Shown piece by piece: positions 17,572-25,794 of a DNA stretch of 64,000 bases. Within the stretch, counting starts at the first letter, position 1. Each line of letters opens with the position of its first letter. The notes beneath the pieces were generated by a model. That model searched no databases. It had not been told where the DNA came from and saw only the letters and a list, made by a program, of their open reading frames with translations. Where the stretch lies: assembly GCA_001556025.1 (NCBI GenBank), contig LSIB01000136.1, forward strand, positions 62,001 to 126,000, given 5' to 3'. Source of the DNA: Rhizobiales bacterium CCH3-A5 (GTDB lineage Bacteria; Pseudomonadota; Alphaproteobacteria; Rhizobiales; Beijerinckiaceae). Position numbers and translations under genes: made by a program.

Positions 17572-18567
17572 ATGAAAGCGCCAGGAAAAAGGCTGTCCAC
17601 AGCTCTGTACGCCGTCGCCATCGCGGCCGCCCTGACGGCAGGAAGCGCCGCCGCGCAGGCCCAGGAGAAGATCCGCGTCGCACTCGGCGACGTGCTCTCG
17701 ACCGAGACGCTCTCGATGATCATCGCCCTGGAGCGCGCCAAGGAGAAGGGCGTCGACTATCAGGTCACGCATTTCTCCAAGGAGGATCTCGCCATCCAGG
17801 CCGTGATCAACGGTCAGGCCGATCTCGGCGTCGGCACGCCCTATGCGGTCGTTCAGAAGAGCAAGGCGCCGCTGCGCGTCCTCTTCCAGGGCACGCGGCT
17901 GGTGTTCTTCCCAGTGGCCGACAAGTCCTACAAGTCCTGGAAGGATCTGAACGGGCAGCCTTTCGTCTTCCACGCCCGCGCCACCGGCACCGAGGCGATC
18001 GGCAACATCATCGCCAAGCGCGAAGGCATCCAGTTCGGCGACCGCTCCTATGTGCCCGGCTCCGAGAACCGGATCATCGGCATGATGAAGGGGCAGATCA
18101 AGGCGACGATCGTCGATCTCGCCAACAAGAACCTGCTGCTGGAGAAGGCGGGCGACCGCTTTCATGTGCTGCCGGGCGTCTCTCAGCCGGCCTCGGACGA
18201 GACGCTGTTCGGGCAGATCGACTGGATCAAGAAGAACGAGGCGAAGGTCGATGTCGTCGTCACGGAGTTCATGCGGCTCTGGACGGAGATGGCTGCCAAT
18301 CCGGCCGTGATCGAGCAGGAGCGCGCCAAGCGCAAGTTGATGGCCGACCAGCCGAAGGAAGTGCTGGAGGGCATCACGAAGTTCTACACCATGGCGACCA
18401 AGGAAGGCGTGTTCGCGCCTGGCGGCGGTAACGCCGAGATCGCGGCGTCCGATTTCGAATTCTACGTCGAAGCCGGCCAGATGCAGGGCCCGGCCAAGGA
18501 TCTGAAGGTCGAAGACTTCTGGTACCTCGCGCCGCTTGAGCGCGCCCGCAAGGCGCTCGGCAGCTAG
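17572..18567 (+). CDS. NitT/TauT-type ABC transporter substrate-binding protein
   Basis: A 331-residue periplasmic protein with a signal peptide (ALYAVAIAAALTAGSAAA, cleavage near AQA-QEK). The mature chain has the NMT1/SsuA-like layout: HFSKEDLAIQAVINGQADLGVGTPYAV, then PFVFHARATGTEAIGNIIAKR. ATG 17572 follows GGGAGGAG. It is the first gene of a rightward operon with two permeases, an ATPase and an FAH-family enzyme. The ligand is unknown; the terminal enzyme suggests an acid rather than a sulfonate. Confidence 0.9.
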   Translation: MKAPGKRLSTALYAVAIAAALTAGSAAAQAQEKIRVALGDVLSTETLSMIIALERAKEKGVDYQVTHFSKEDLAIQAVINGQADLGVGTPYAVVQKSKAPLRVLFQGTRLVFFPVADKSYKSWKDLNGQPFVFHARATGTEAIGNIIAKREGIQFGDRSYVPGSENRIIGMMKGQIKATIVDLANKNLLLEKAGDRFHVLPGVSQPASDETLFGQIDWIKKNEAKVDVVVTEFMRLWTEMAANPAVIEQERAKRKLMADQPKEVLEGITKFYTMATKEGVFAPGGGNAEIAASDFEFYVEAGQMQGPAKDLKVEDFWYLAPLERARKALGS

Positions 18568-18655
18568 ACCGGCACGCGCCGTTTCCGCCGCTCGCGGACG
18601 GGGCACCCTGCCCCGTCCGCCCAGCGCCCGCCGCTGACCGAAGCGAGGCTTTCCC

Positions 18656-19474
18656 TTGCAGACTTCCGAACTCGCCCCCGCTCTGCCCGCGCTGCGCCAG
18701 ACCCCCGCGCGCAACTGGCGCGACCTCGCTATCCACCCTCTGGTGCTGAGGCTGGTTTCGTTCTCCATCGCGCTGGCGCTGTGGGAATATGCCGGCCGGA
18801 TCCCGCTGAGCCCGGCCTTCCCGACATTCCTCGAAACCCTCGCCGGCCTGGGCAGCCTGATCGCCGATGGCAGCCTGTTCAAGGCCTTTATGATCACGCT
18901 GCATCCGCTCGTCATCGGGCTCGCCGTATCGGTCGTGCTTGGCGTCGGGCTCGGGGTGCTGATGGGCCTGCATCAGCTCTCCGAATGGCTCATCGCGCCG
19001 CTCTTCATCATCGCCCAGTCAGCCCCGCTCGCCGCCCTGATCCCGATCCTGACCTTCGCCTACGGCATCGGCCTGACGGCCAAGATCATGACCGTCTGCA
19101 TCATGGCGATGCCGGTGATCGTGCTGAACACGCTCGGCGCGGTTCGGAACACGCCGCAATCGCTGCTGGAGATGAGCCGGTCCTTCCTCGCCACCCGCAG
19201 CCAGTCGATCCGCATGGTGATCCTGCCATCCGCGAGCCCGATGATCTTCGCAGGCCTGCGGCTCGGCTGCGCGGCGGCCTTCATCGGCGTCATCCTCGCC
19301 GAACTGCTGATCACGCCGACCGGCATCGGCGATCTGATCTCCTACAACCAGTCCGTCGCCGACTACCCCAAGATGTATGCGGCGATCCTCTCGATCATCC
19401 TGTTCTCGGTGCTCTTCATCGAGACGCTGGAGCGGATCGAGCACACCCTGTTCCGCCCGGAGACGCGCGCATGA
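18656..19474 (+). CDS. ABC transporter permease, SsuC/TauC type (first of two)
   Basis: A 272-residue permease with about six membrane segments. The cytoplasmic EAA-type loop is LLEMSRSFLATRSQSIRMV (residues about 175-195), followed by PMIFAGLRLGCAAAFIGVI. The only reasonable start is TTG at 18656 with GAGG upstream; the next in-frame ATG would delete the first membrane segments. Its TGA overlaps the ATPase ATG. Confidence 0.88.
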   Translation: MQTSELAPALPALRQTPARNWRDLAIHPLVLRLVSFSIALALWEYAGRIPLSPAFPTFLETLAGLGSLIADGSLFKAFMITLHPLVIGLAVSVVLGVGLGVLMGLHQLSEWLIAPLFIIAQSAPLAALIPILTFAYGIGLTAKIMTVCIMAMPVIVLNTLGAVRNTPQSLLEMSRSFLATRSQSIRMVILPSASPMIFAGLRLGCAAAFIGVILAELLITPTGIGDLISYNQSVADYPKMYAAILSIILFSVLFIETLERIEHTLFRPETRA

Positions 19475-20289
19475 GCCTGAGCCCAGCAACAGCCGCGTCG
19501 CCGCGCGCGGTCGAGCCCATTCCGGGCATGACGCGCCCGATCGTCGAGGTCAGGAGCGTCTCGAAGACCTATCCGGGCGGCGTCGAAGCGCTGAGCGGCA
19601 TCTCGCTCGATTTCCCCGAGGGCAAGCTGACGACGCTGCTCGGCCCCTCGGGCTGCGGCAAGACCACGCTGCTCAAGATCATCGCCGGCCTGATCCCCCA
19701 TAGCGGCGGGCAGGTTCTGGTGGACGGCCGCGAGGTCACCGGCCCCGGTCCGGAGCGGGCCTTCGTCTTCCAGGATTTCGCGCTGATGCCCTGGGCCAGC
19801 GTGATCCGCAACGTCGCCTTCGGGCTCGAGCTGCGCGGCGTCGCCCGCTCGCAGCGCGAGGCTGTCGCGGAGCGCCACATCGCGCGCGTCGGCCTCAAGG
19901 GCTTCGAGCAGAAATTCCCGCATGAACTCTCGGGCGGCATGCGCCAGCGCGTCGGGCTGGCCCGCGCGCTCGCGGTCGACGCCAAGGTCGTGCTGATGGA
20001 CGAGCCCTTCTCGGCCGTCGACGAGCAGACGCGGCGCAAGTTCCAGGAGGAGTTGCTGGAACTCGTCGCCGTTGAGCGCAAGAGCTTCATCTTCGTGACG
20101 CATTCGATCGAGGAGGCGGTCTACGTCTCCGACCGCATCGCGCTCCTGTCGCGCCGCCCGAGCCGCGTCTCGGCGATCATCGAGCCGAAGATCGTCCGTG
20201 GCGGCGACCCCGAGAAGATCAGGCGAGACTCCGCCTATCTCGATGTCGTCGAGGACATCTGGCAGCAGCTCAAGCATTATCTGGATTGA
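19471..20289 (+). CDS. ABC transporter ATP-binding protein, SsuB/TauB type
   Basis: A 272-residue ATPase with Walker A GPSGCGKT, Q-loop FQDFALMPW, signature LSGGM and Walker B VVLMDEPFSAVD, then the H-loop THSIEEAVYVSDRI typical of the nitrate/taurine subgroup. It overlaps the permeases on both sides (ATGA upstream, TGATG downstream), so the three subunits are translated together. Confidence 0.93.
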   Translation: MSLSPATAASPRAVEPIPGMTRPIVEVRSVSKTYPGGVEALSGISLDFPEGKLTTLLGPSGCGKTTLLKIIAGLIPHSGGQVLVDGREVTGPGPERAFVFQDFALMPWASVIRNVAFGLELRGVARSQREAVAERHIARVGLKGFEQKFPHELSGGMRQRVGLARALAVDAKVVLMDEPFSAVDEQTRRKFQEELLELVAVERKSFIFVTHSIEEAVYVSDRIALLSRRPSRVSAIIEPKIVRGGDPEKIRRDSAYLDVVEDIWQQLKHYLD

Positions 20290-21047
20290 TGGCCATGGTG
20301 ATTTCAGGGTTTCGCCTGCCGATGGCCGCAGCGCTTCTGATCTGGATGGTGATCTGGGAGATCGCCGGCCACACCGATGCCGGCTTCATCCTGCCGCCGC
20401 TCTCGCGCATCGTCTGGCGCGTGATCGAGATCGTCCCGACGCCGTCCTTCCTCGACGCGCTTCTGATCACCGGCCGCAGCTTCCTGCTCGGCAATGCGAT
20501 CGCGATCGGCGTTGGCGTGCCGCTCGGGATGGTCATGGGGCGCTCCATCATCGCCGACCGCCTGTTGCTGCCCTGGGTGAACCTGTTCCTCTCGGCCCCG
20601 CTCAGCGCCCTCGTACCGGTCATCATGGTGCTGTTCGGACTCGGCGAGACCACGATCGTGCTGACCGTGGTGCTGTTCTCGGTCTGGATCATCGTGCTCA
20701 ACACGCGCGCCGGCGTGCGCGGCATCTCGCTGTCGCTGGTCGAGATGGCGCGCAGCTTCGGGGCGAGCCGCTGGCAGGCCTTCAGCCGCATCTATCTCTG
20801 GGCGGCGCTGCCCGAAATCCTCGCCGGAATCCGGCTCGGCATGATCCGCGCCGTCAAGGGCGTGGTCATCGGACAGTTGCTGGTCTCGGTCGTCGGCTTC
20901 GGCACGCTCTTCGAGATCTACCAGTCGCATTTCCTGATGGAGCATTTCTGGGCGCTGCTGCTGGTGCTCTTCGCCTTCGCCTTCACCCTCAACGAGGGGC
21001 TGGCGCGGCTCGAACGCAGCGTCGGCTACTACGCCGCCTCGCGCTGA
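20289..21047 (+). CDS. ABC transporter permease, SsuC/TauC type (second of two)
   Basis: A 252-residue permease with about six membrane segments and an EAA-type loop, LVEMARSFGASRWQAFSRI. ATG at 20289 overlaps the ATPase stop. This protein is clearly diverged from the first permease of the operon, so the transporter is probably a heterodimer in the membrane, whereas most NitT/TauT systems use one permease gene. Confidence 0.9.
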   Translation: MAMVISGFRLPMAAALLIWMVIWEIAGHTDAGFILPPLSRIVWRVIEIVPTPSFLDALLITGRSFLLGNAIAIGVGVPLGMVMGRSIIADRLLLPWVNLFLSAPLSALVPVIMVLFGLGETTIVLTVVLFSVWIIVLNTRAGVRGISLSLVEMARSFGASRWQAFSRIYLWAALPEILAGIRLGMIRAVKGVVIGQLLVSVVGFGTLFEIYQSHFLMEHFWALLLVLFAFAFTLNEGLARLERSVGYYAASR

Positions 21048-21101
21048 TCGCCTTTCACCCTCACCACCACCGGCCGCCGCGCCTACGAAGGACCAGGAAA
21101 G

Positions 21102-21806
21102 ATGAATATCGCCACGCCTCAGAGCCATGTCGTTCCGGCTCCCGCGCCCGTCTCGGTGCCCGTACGCGGCACGCAGAGCCGTTTTCCCGTCCACCGGATC
21201 TACTGCGTCGGCCGCAACTACGCCGCCCACACCATCGAAATGGGCGGCGACCCTGATCGCGAGGCGCCGTTCTTCTTCCAGAAGAACCCCGACAGCGTCG
21301 TGCTGGACGGCGGCGACTTCCCCTATCCGCCCCGCAGCAAGAACGTCCATCACGAGATCGAACTGGTCGTGGCGCTATCCAAGGGCGGCAAGGATATCCC
21401 GATTGAGCGCGCGCTCGACCATGTCTATGGCTACGCCGTCGGCCTCGACATGACCCGGCGTGACCTGCAGGACGAGTGCAAGAAGGCGGGCCGCCCGTGG
21501 GAGATCGGCAAGGCCTTCGAGCATTCCGCGCCGATGGGCGAGATCGTGCCCGCCAGCACCATTGGCCACCCCGAGAACGGCGCGATCTGGCTGAAGGTCA
21601 ATGGCGAGATGCGCCAGCAGGGCGACCTCAACCACATGATCTGGAAGGTGCCGGAGATGATCTCTTATCTCTCCGGCCTGTTTGAGCTCCAGCCCGGCGA
21701 CCTTATCATGTCGGGCACGCCGTCGGGCGTCGGCGCGGTCGTGCGCGGCGACGTGATGGAAGGTCACATCGAGGGTGTCGGGACGCTGACGACGAAGGTC
21801 GCCTGA
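21102..21806 (+). CDS. Fumarylacetoacetate-hydrolase-family protein (fumarylpyruvate-hydrolase-like)
   Basis: A 234-residue FAH-fold enzyme. RIYCVGRNYAAHTIEMG opens the domain. The metal-binding acids lie in HHEIELVVAL and in VGLDMTRRDLQ, and the end LIMSGTPSGVGAVVRGD is typical. The nearest recognised subgroup is fumarylpyruvate hydrolase of gentisate pathways, but hydrolases and decarboxylases of other oxo-acids share it. It is the last gene of the NitT-type ABC operon, 54 bases after the permease, so it probably acts on the imported compound or a product of it. AGGA precedes the ATG. Confidence 0.85.
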   Translation: MNIATPQSHVVPAPAPVSVPVRGTQSRFPVHRIYCVGRNYAAHTIEMGGDPDREAPFFFQKNPDSVVLDGGDFPYPPRSKNVHHEIELVVALSKGGKDIPIERALDHVYGYAVGLDMTRRDLQDECKKAGRPWEIGKAFEHSAPMGEIVPASTIGHPENGAIWLKVNGEMRQQGDLNHMIWKVPEMISYLSGLFELQPGDLIMSGTPSGVGAVVRGDVMEGHIEGVGTLTTKVA

Positions 21807-21821
21807 CCTGCTGGCGGCCGC

Positions 21822-21897
21822 TGGTGGGGGCGGCAGGACTCGAACCTGCAACCAGACCGTTATGAGCGGTCGGCTCTAACCATTGAGCTACGCCCCC
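21822..21897 (-). tRNA. tRNA with anticodon CAT (tRNA-Ile2 or elongator tRNA-Met)
   Basis: On the minus strand a full cloverleaf of 76 bases including encoded CCA: acceptor GGGGGCG/CGCCCCC, D arm GCTC...GAGC, anticodon arm GACCG-CTCATAA-CGGTC, T arm GCAGG-TTCGAGT-CCTGC. The anticodon is CAT and it lacks initiator features (no C1 mismatch, no GGG anticodon-stem pairs). The short D loop (AATGGTTA) and TGGTT variable region look more like tRNA-Ile2, whose C34 is changed to lysidine, than elongator Met, but I cannot settle this by eye. Confidence 0.93.
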
Positions 21898-21961
21898 GGG
21901 CGCACGGCGCTCGTTATCACACGAGATGTGCGCAGGACCAGCCGGGTACGAACAGGAAAAC

Positions 21962-21991
21962 GGCCCGTCGCTGTGGCGACGGGCCCTTTTT
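21962..21991. terminator. Rho-independent terminator after the chemoreceptor gene
   Basis: GGCCCGTCGC-TGTG-GCGACGGGCC is a perfect 10-bp stem followed by CTTTTT on the plus strand and by GTTTTCC on the minus strand. It lies between the leftward chemoreceptor gene (ends 22020) and the leftward tRNA gene, so it should stop chemoreceptor transcription before the tRNA. Confidence 0.8.
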
Positions 21992-22019
21992 CCCTCAAGT
22001 ATTCGAACAATTGCCGCGA

Positions 22020-24431
22020 TCAGGCCGCCTGCGCGACGAGATGCTCGTCCTCATGCTGCGCCACATGGCCCTCGCGGAACTTGAAGCGGCCGATATGCTC
22101 GGTCAGGGCGCGCGTCTGCTCGTCGGTCAGCGCCAGCGCCGCGTTGGTCTCCTCGACGAGAGCCGCGTTCTGGTGCGCCATGGTGCCAATGCCGTCGATC
22201 TCGTTGCTGATCGTCGAGACGTCGTTGGCCTGGTTGCGGGCGGTCAGCGAGATGCCGTTCATCAGTCCCGTCAGGTCATTGACCGAGGATACGATCGCCT
22301 CGAACATCGCCGAGGTCTCCTCGACCAGGCCGACACCGACCTGCACGTCGCCATGGGCGGCCTGGACCAGCTTCTTGACGTCGTTTGAGGCGTCGGCCGA
22401 GCGCTTGGCCAGGCTGCGAACCTCCGAGGCGACGACGGCGAAGCCACGTCCCGCATCGCCGGCCCGCGCCGCCTCCACGGCCGCGTTGAGCGCCAGCAGA
22501 TTGGTCTGGAAGGCGATCTCGTCGATCATCGCGATGACCTCGGAAATCTTGTTGGACGAGGTCTTGATGCGCTGCATCGCTTCCAGCGCCGAGGCGACGA
22601 CCTTCTCGCCCTGCTGGGCGCGGGCCTCTGCCCCTTCGGCCATGCCCATCGCCTGGGCGGCCTCGGTCGCGGTCTTCTTGACCGTTCCGGCAAACGCGCC
22701 GAGCTGGTTGGTCGCCATCGAGACGGCGTTGCTCTCCTCGCTGGTGCGCTCCGCCAGGTCGGTGACGCCGTCGAGGATTTCAGACGTCGCGCTGCGCACG
22801 GCCGAAACGGTGTCCGACAGCCGCGCCAGCGTGCTCTCGAACTCGTCGGCGAGGCTGTTGGTGCCGGTCTTCAGCTCGGCGAATGCACCCTGATACATCC
22901 CCTCGACGCGGGTCGAGAGATGTCCGGCCGAAAGCTCGGCCAGAACCTCGCAGGTTTCCGAAAGCCCGGTCTGCACGGTCTCCAGCAGCGTATTGACTGC
23001 CTCGGCGAGAGCATTGAGTTCGGCGTCGGCGAAGGTCGCAGCGACGCGCTGGCTGAAATCGCCGGCGGCGGCCGCGCTCACCACCGCGCCGAAGGCGGCT
23101 CCGAGTTCCTGCATCATCTCGCGGCGCTGCTCCAGCGCGCGGGCCTCGTCCTCGACCTTGGCGGCCTCGGCGGCGCGCAGCGCCACAGCATTGTCGCGGA
23201 AGAGCAGCACGCTCTTCGAGATGTCGGAAATCTCATCATTGCCCTTGGCGTCGACCACCGTCTCGAGCTGGCCGTCTGCGATCGCCCGCGTCGCCGACCA
23301 GAGCCGGTTGAGACGGCCCACGATCATCGGGCGGACATAGAGCAGCGACAGCATGAGCGCGGCCAGAAGCGAACCAACGCCGATCGCGCCCAGCCACATC
23401 TTGCTCTGCTGGATCATGGCCGAGGTCGAGGCGCTGGCGGCGACTGCGTCGGTGCGGGCGGATTTGACGAGCTTTTCGACCTCGGCGCGCATATTGGTGG
23501 CGGCATGATCGATATCGCGCAGGCCGGCATTGATCGCATCCTGGGTCACGATATCGCGCTGGCGTACCTCGACCACGCCGCTCGAACCTTCGCCGACATC
23601 GACCACGGCGTTGATCGACCGCGTCCGGGCCGGATTGGGAACGATCTTGTCAGCGGCAGCCATGTCCTTGCGGATGCGCAGCACCACGGCGTTGAAGCGT
23701 TCGCGCGCGATGCCGAGTTGCGACTTGTCGGCGATCTGCACGACTTCGCGCAGCAGGCCGATCAGCTCGTTGACCTGCGCCTCCAGTTTGCGGGCGAGAT
23801 CGAATGCGGGGAATTCGAGTTCGCTGATGCCCTTCAGGGCTTCGTCGAGCTGCGGACCCGTCAGCCCCTTGACGCTTTCGATACCGAGCACGACGTTGAA
23901 CTGGCGCTCGTCGGCTTCCGCGCCCACCGCCTTGACGAAGTCCTCGCGCACCTTGTTGAGCTGCTCCAGCGAAGCGACCATTTCGGCAGCGTTGCGCAGA
24001 CGCTCGCCGGTCAGATCGTTGATATCGTTGATCTGGCGCGACAGTTCATCGACGGCCTTCTGGACCGGCTTCATGTCGACGCCGCCGACTGCGGCGACGC
24101 GCCGGATCAGGTCGAACTGCCTGGCTTCGATCGCGTCGAGTTCGGAGGTCAGCTTGGCGCGCTGCTGGACGGTCTGGACGCTCATGAATCGTGGCGCCAG
24201 AGCGGTCGACTGCGTCGCCGCCTGGGAGAGTTCGAGCGCAAGCTCCACCACGGGCATCTTGCGCTCGACCATCTCGCTGACGGTCTGGTTGACGCGGTCA
24301 TAGGAGAGCCAGGCGACGGCCGACGCCACGAGCGTCAGCGTGGTCAGGACGCCGAGCGCGGCATAGATGCGCGCAGCGATGCCGATGCGCAGCGGCGCGC
24401 GCTGGCGCGCCGGCTTCTTGGCCTTCGTCAT
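22020..24431 (-). CDS. Methyl-accepting chemotaxis protein with a large periplasmic domain
   Basis: An 803-residue chemoreceptor. It has a membrane segment at about 22-42, a helical periplasmic domain to about 345 that I do not recognise in detail, a second segment at about 346-366, a HAMP domain next and a probable second HAMP-like stretch near 460-510. The signalling hairpin has the highly conserved tip IDEIAFQTNLLALNAAVEA. There is no C-terminal CheR-tethering pentapeptide (it ends HLVAQAA). It is encoded 36 bases downstream of an orphan periplasmic binding protein on the same strand, suggesting that the liganded binding protein is its stimulus. Confidence 0.93.
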   Translation of the reverse strand: MTKAKKPARQRAPLRIGIAARIYAALGVLTTLTLVASAVAWLSYDRVNQTVSEMVERKMPVVELALELSQAATQSTALAPRFMSVQTVQQRAKLTSELDAIEARQFDLIRRVAAVGGVDMKPVQKAVDELSRQINDINDLTGERLRNAAEMVASLEQLNKVREDFVKAVGAEADERQFNVVLGIESVKGLTGPQLDEALKGISELEFPAFDLARKLEAQVNELIGLLREVVQIADKSQLGIARERFNAVVLRIRKDMAAADKIVPNPARTRSINAVVDVGEGSSGVVEVRQRDIVTQDAINAGLRDIDHAATNMRAEVEKLVKSARTDAVAASASTSAMIQQSKMWLGAIGVGSLLAALMLSLLYVRPMIVGRLNRLWSATRAIADGQLETVVDAKGNDEISDISKSVLLFRDNAVALRAAEAAKVEDEARALEQRREMMQELGAAFGAVVSAAAAGDFSQRVAATFADAELNALAEAVNTLLETVQTGLSETCEVLAELSAGHLSTRVEGMYQGAFAELKTGTNSLADEFESTLARLSDTVSAVRSATSEILDGVTDLAERTSEESNAVSMATNQLGAFAGTVKKTATEAAQAMGMAEGAEARAQQGEKVVASALEAMQRIKTSSNKISEVIAMIDEIAFQTNLLALNAAVEAARAGDAGRGFAVVASEVRSLAKRSADASNDVKKLVQAAHGDVQVGVGLVEETSAMFEAIVSSVNDLTGLMNGISLTARNQANDVSTISNEIDGIGTMAHQNAALVEETNAALALTDEQTRALTEHIGRFKFREGHVAQHEDEHLVAQAA

Positions 24432-24467
24432 GTCACTCTCCGGGATGCAACGCGGAAGATTTCAGGC

Positions 24468-25634
24468 TCAGGCGGTCAGCGAACTGACCGACTTGAACTT
24501 GCCGTCGGAGCCGATCACCGTCAGGTAGACATCGTCGGAGCCACGGTTGTCATTGGGGCCGAAGGTCATCTTGAACCCGCCGAAGTCATAGGAACCGCTG
24601 GTCAGCGCTTCCATGAAGGCCTTGCGCGTCGGCTCCTTGCCGGCCTTCTCCAGCGCGGCGATCACGGTGCGGCCAACGAGATAGCCTTCGAGCGAGACGA
24701 AGCCGGGCTCCTTGTCCTTGGCCTCGCTGGCGGCGAGCGCGGCCTGATAGGCCTTGACCACCGGGATCGAAGCGTCGCTCGGCAGCGGCACGACCTGCGT
24801 GACGTAGACCCCGGCGCCGGCCACTCCGAGTTCGGCGGCGAGCGCGTTCGAGCCGACGAAGGAGATGTTCATGAACACCGGCTCGAACTTCACCTGCCTG
24901 CACAGCTTGATGAATTCGGCGCAGGGCTTGTAGGGGCCGACCATCACAACGGCTTCCGGATTGGCCTTGCGGATCTCGAGCAGCGCGGAGCGGACAGCAA
25001 CCGTGTTGCGCTCGAAGGTGCCCTCGGCCACGAGGCTCATCTTGCGGGCGTCCATCGCCTTCTTGACGCCGGCGAGGCCGGCGCGGCCGAAGGCGTCGTC
25101 CTGATAGAAGATCGCGATCTTGGAGAAACCCTTGTCCTTGACGAGGCGCTCGATCCAGACCTCGGTCTCCTGGAAATAGGAGGCGCGGACGTTGACGACA
25201 TGCGGCAGATAGGGCTCGCGCAGGCCTTCCGCGCCGGTAAAGGCGCCGATGAAGGGCAGGCCGGCTTCCTTGGCGATCGGGTGGGCGGCCATGGCGGTCG
25301 GCGTTCCGACCGGGCCGACGAGCGCGAACACGTCCTTGGCGATCAGCGCCTTGGTCGCCTCGACGGATTTGCCGGGCTCATAGCCGTCGTCCTGCGTCAG
25401 CAGTTCGAGCTTCCGGCCACCGACGCCGCCCTTGGCGTTGATCTCGGCGAAAGCGGCGGTCAGGCCGTCGCGCATGCCCAAGCCCAGCGCGCTGGCGGGG
25501 CCTTCGAACACGGCCGCCTGGCCGAGGATGATCTTGTCGGCCATGACGCCGCTCTCGGCGAGGACGCGACCGGGAATGAGCGAAGCGGCGGAGGCGCAGG
25601 CAAGGCCGGTCAGGACGTCACGACGATTGATCAT
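24468..25634 (-). CDS. Periplasmic branched-chain-amino-acid-type binding protein (Peripla_BP_6), orphan
   Basis: A 388-residue protein with a TAT-like signal (NRRDVLTGLACASAAS, cleavage near LAE) and a LivJ-like fold: IILGQAAVFEGPAS, INAKGGVGGRKLELLTQDDGY, ALVGPVGTPTAMA and NVRASYFQETE. No LivHMGF permease or ATPase genes are nearby. Instead it precedes the chemoreceptor gene in the same operon. It may therefore serve sensing rather than, or besides, transport. Start ATG 25634 follows GGGGGAT. Confidence 0.9.
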   Translation of the reverse strand: MINRRDVLTGLACASAASLIPGRVLAESGVMADKIILGQAAVFEGPASALGLGMRDGLTAAFAEINAKGGVGGRKLELLTQDDGYEPGKSVEATKALIAKDVFALVGPVGTPTAMAAHPIAKEAGLPFIGAFTGAEGLREPYLPHVVNVRASYFQETEVWIERLVKDKGFSKIAIFYQDDAFGRAGLAGVKKAMDARKMSLVAEGTFERNTVAVRSALLEIRKANPEAVVMVGPYKPCAEFIKLCRQVKFEPVFMNISFVGSNALAAELGVAGAGVYVTQVVPLPSDASIPVVKAYQAALAASEAKDKEPGFVSLEGYLVGRTVIAALEKAGKEPTRKAFMEALTSGSYDFGGFKMTFGPNDNRGSDDVYLTVIGSDGKFKSVSSLTA

Positions 25635-25794
25635 GAAAGGTATCCCCCATTTGTTCTTGACGGTCAGTTGGGTTAGGCCATCTGACCGACAGAATGCGGG
25701 AGATGCGCTTAATGAACGTTTAAGCGCCTGGATTCTTCTGAATCAGTCCTGATTCTCGTCATTAGCGGATCGTTAGCAGATGGCTGACCGCCGC

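Noticed and set aside
22920..25676. A 918-codon open frame on the plus strand opposite the chemoreceptor and its binding protein
   Set aside because: It spans two genes plus their junction, and its product is His/Arg/Asp/Gly rich with no domain. This is the normal complementary-strand artefact of high-GC coding DNA.
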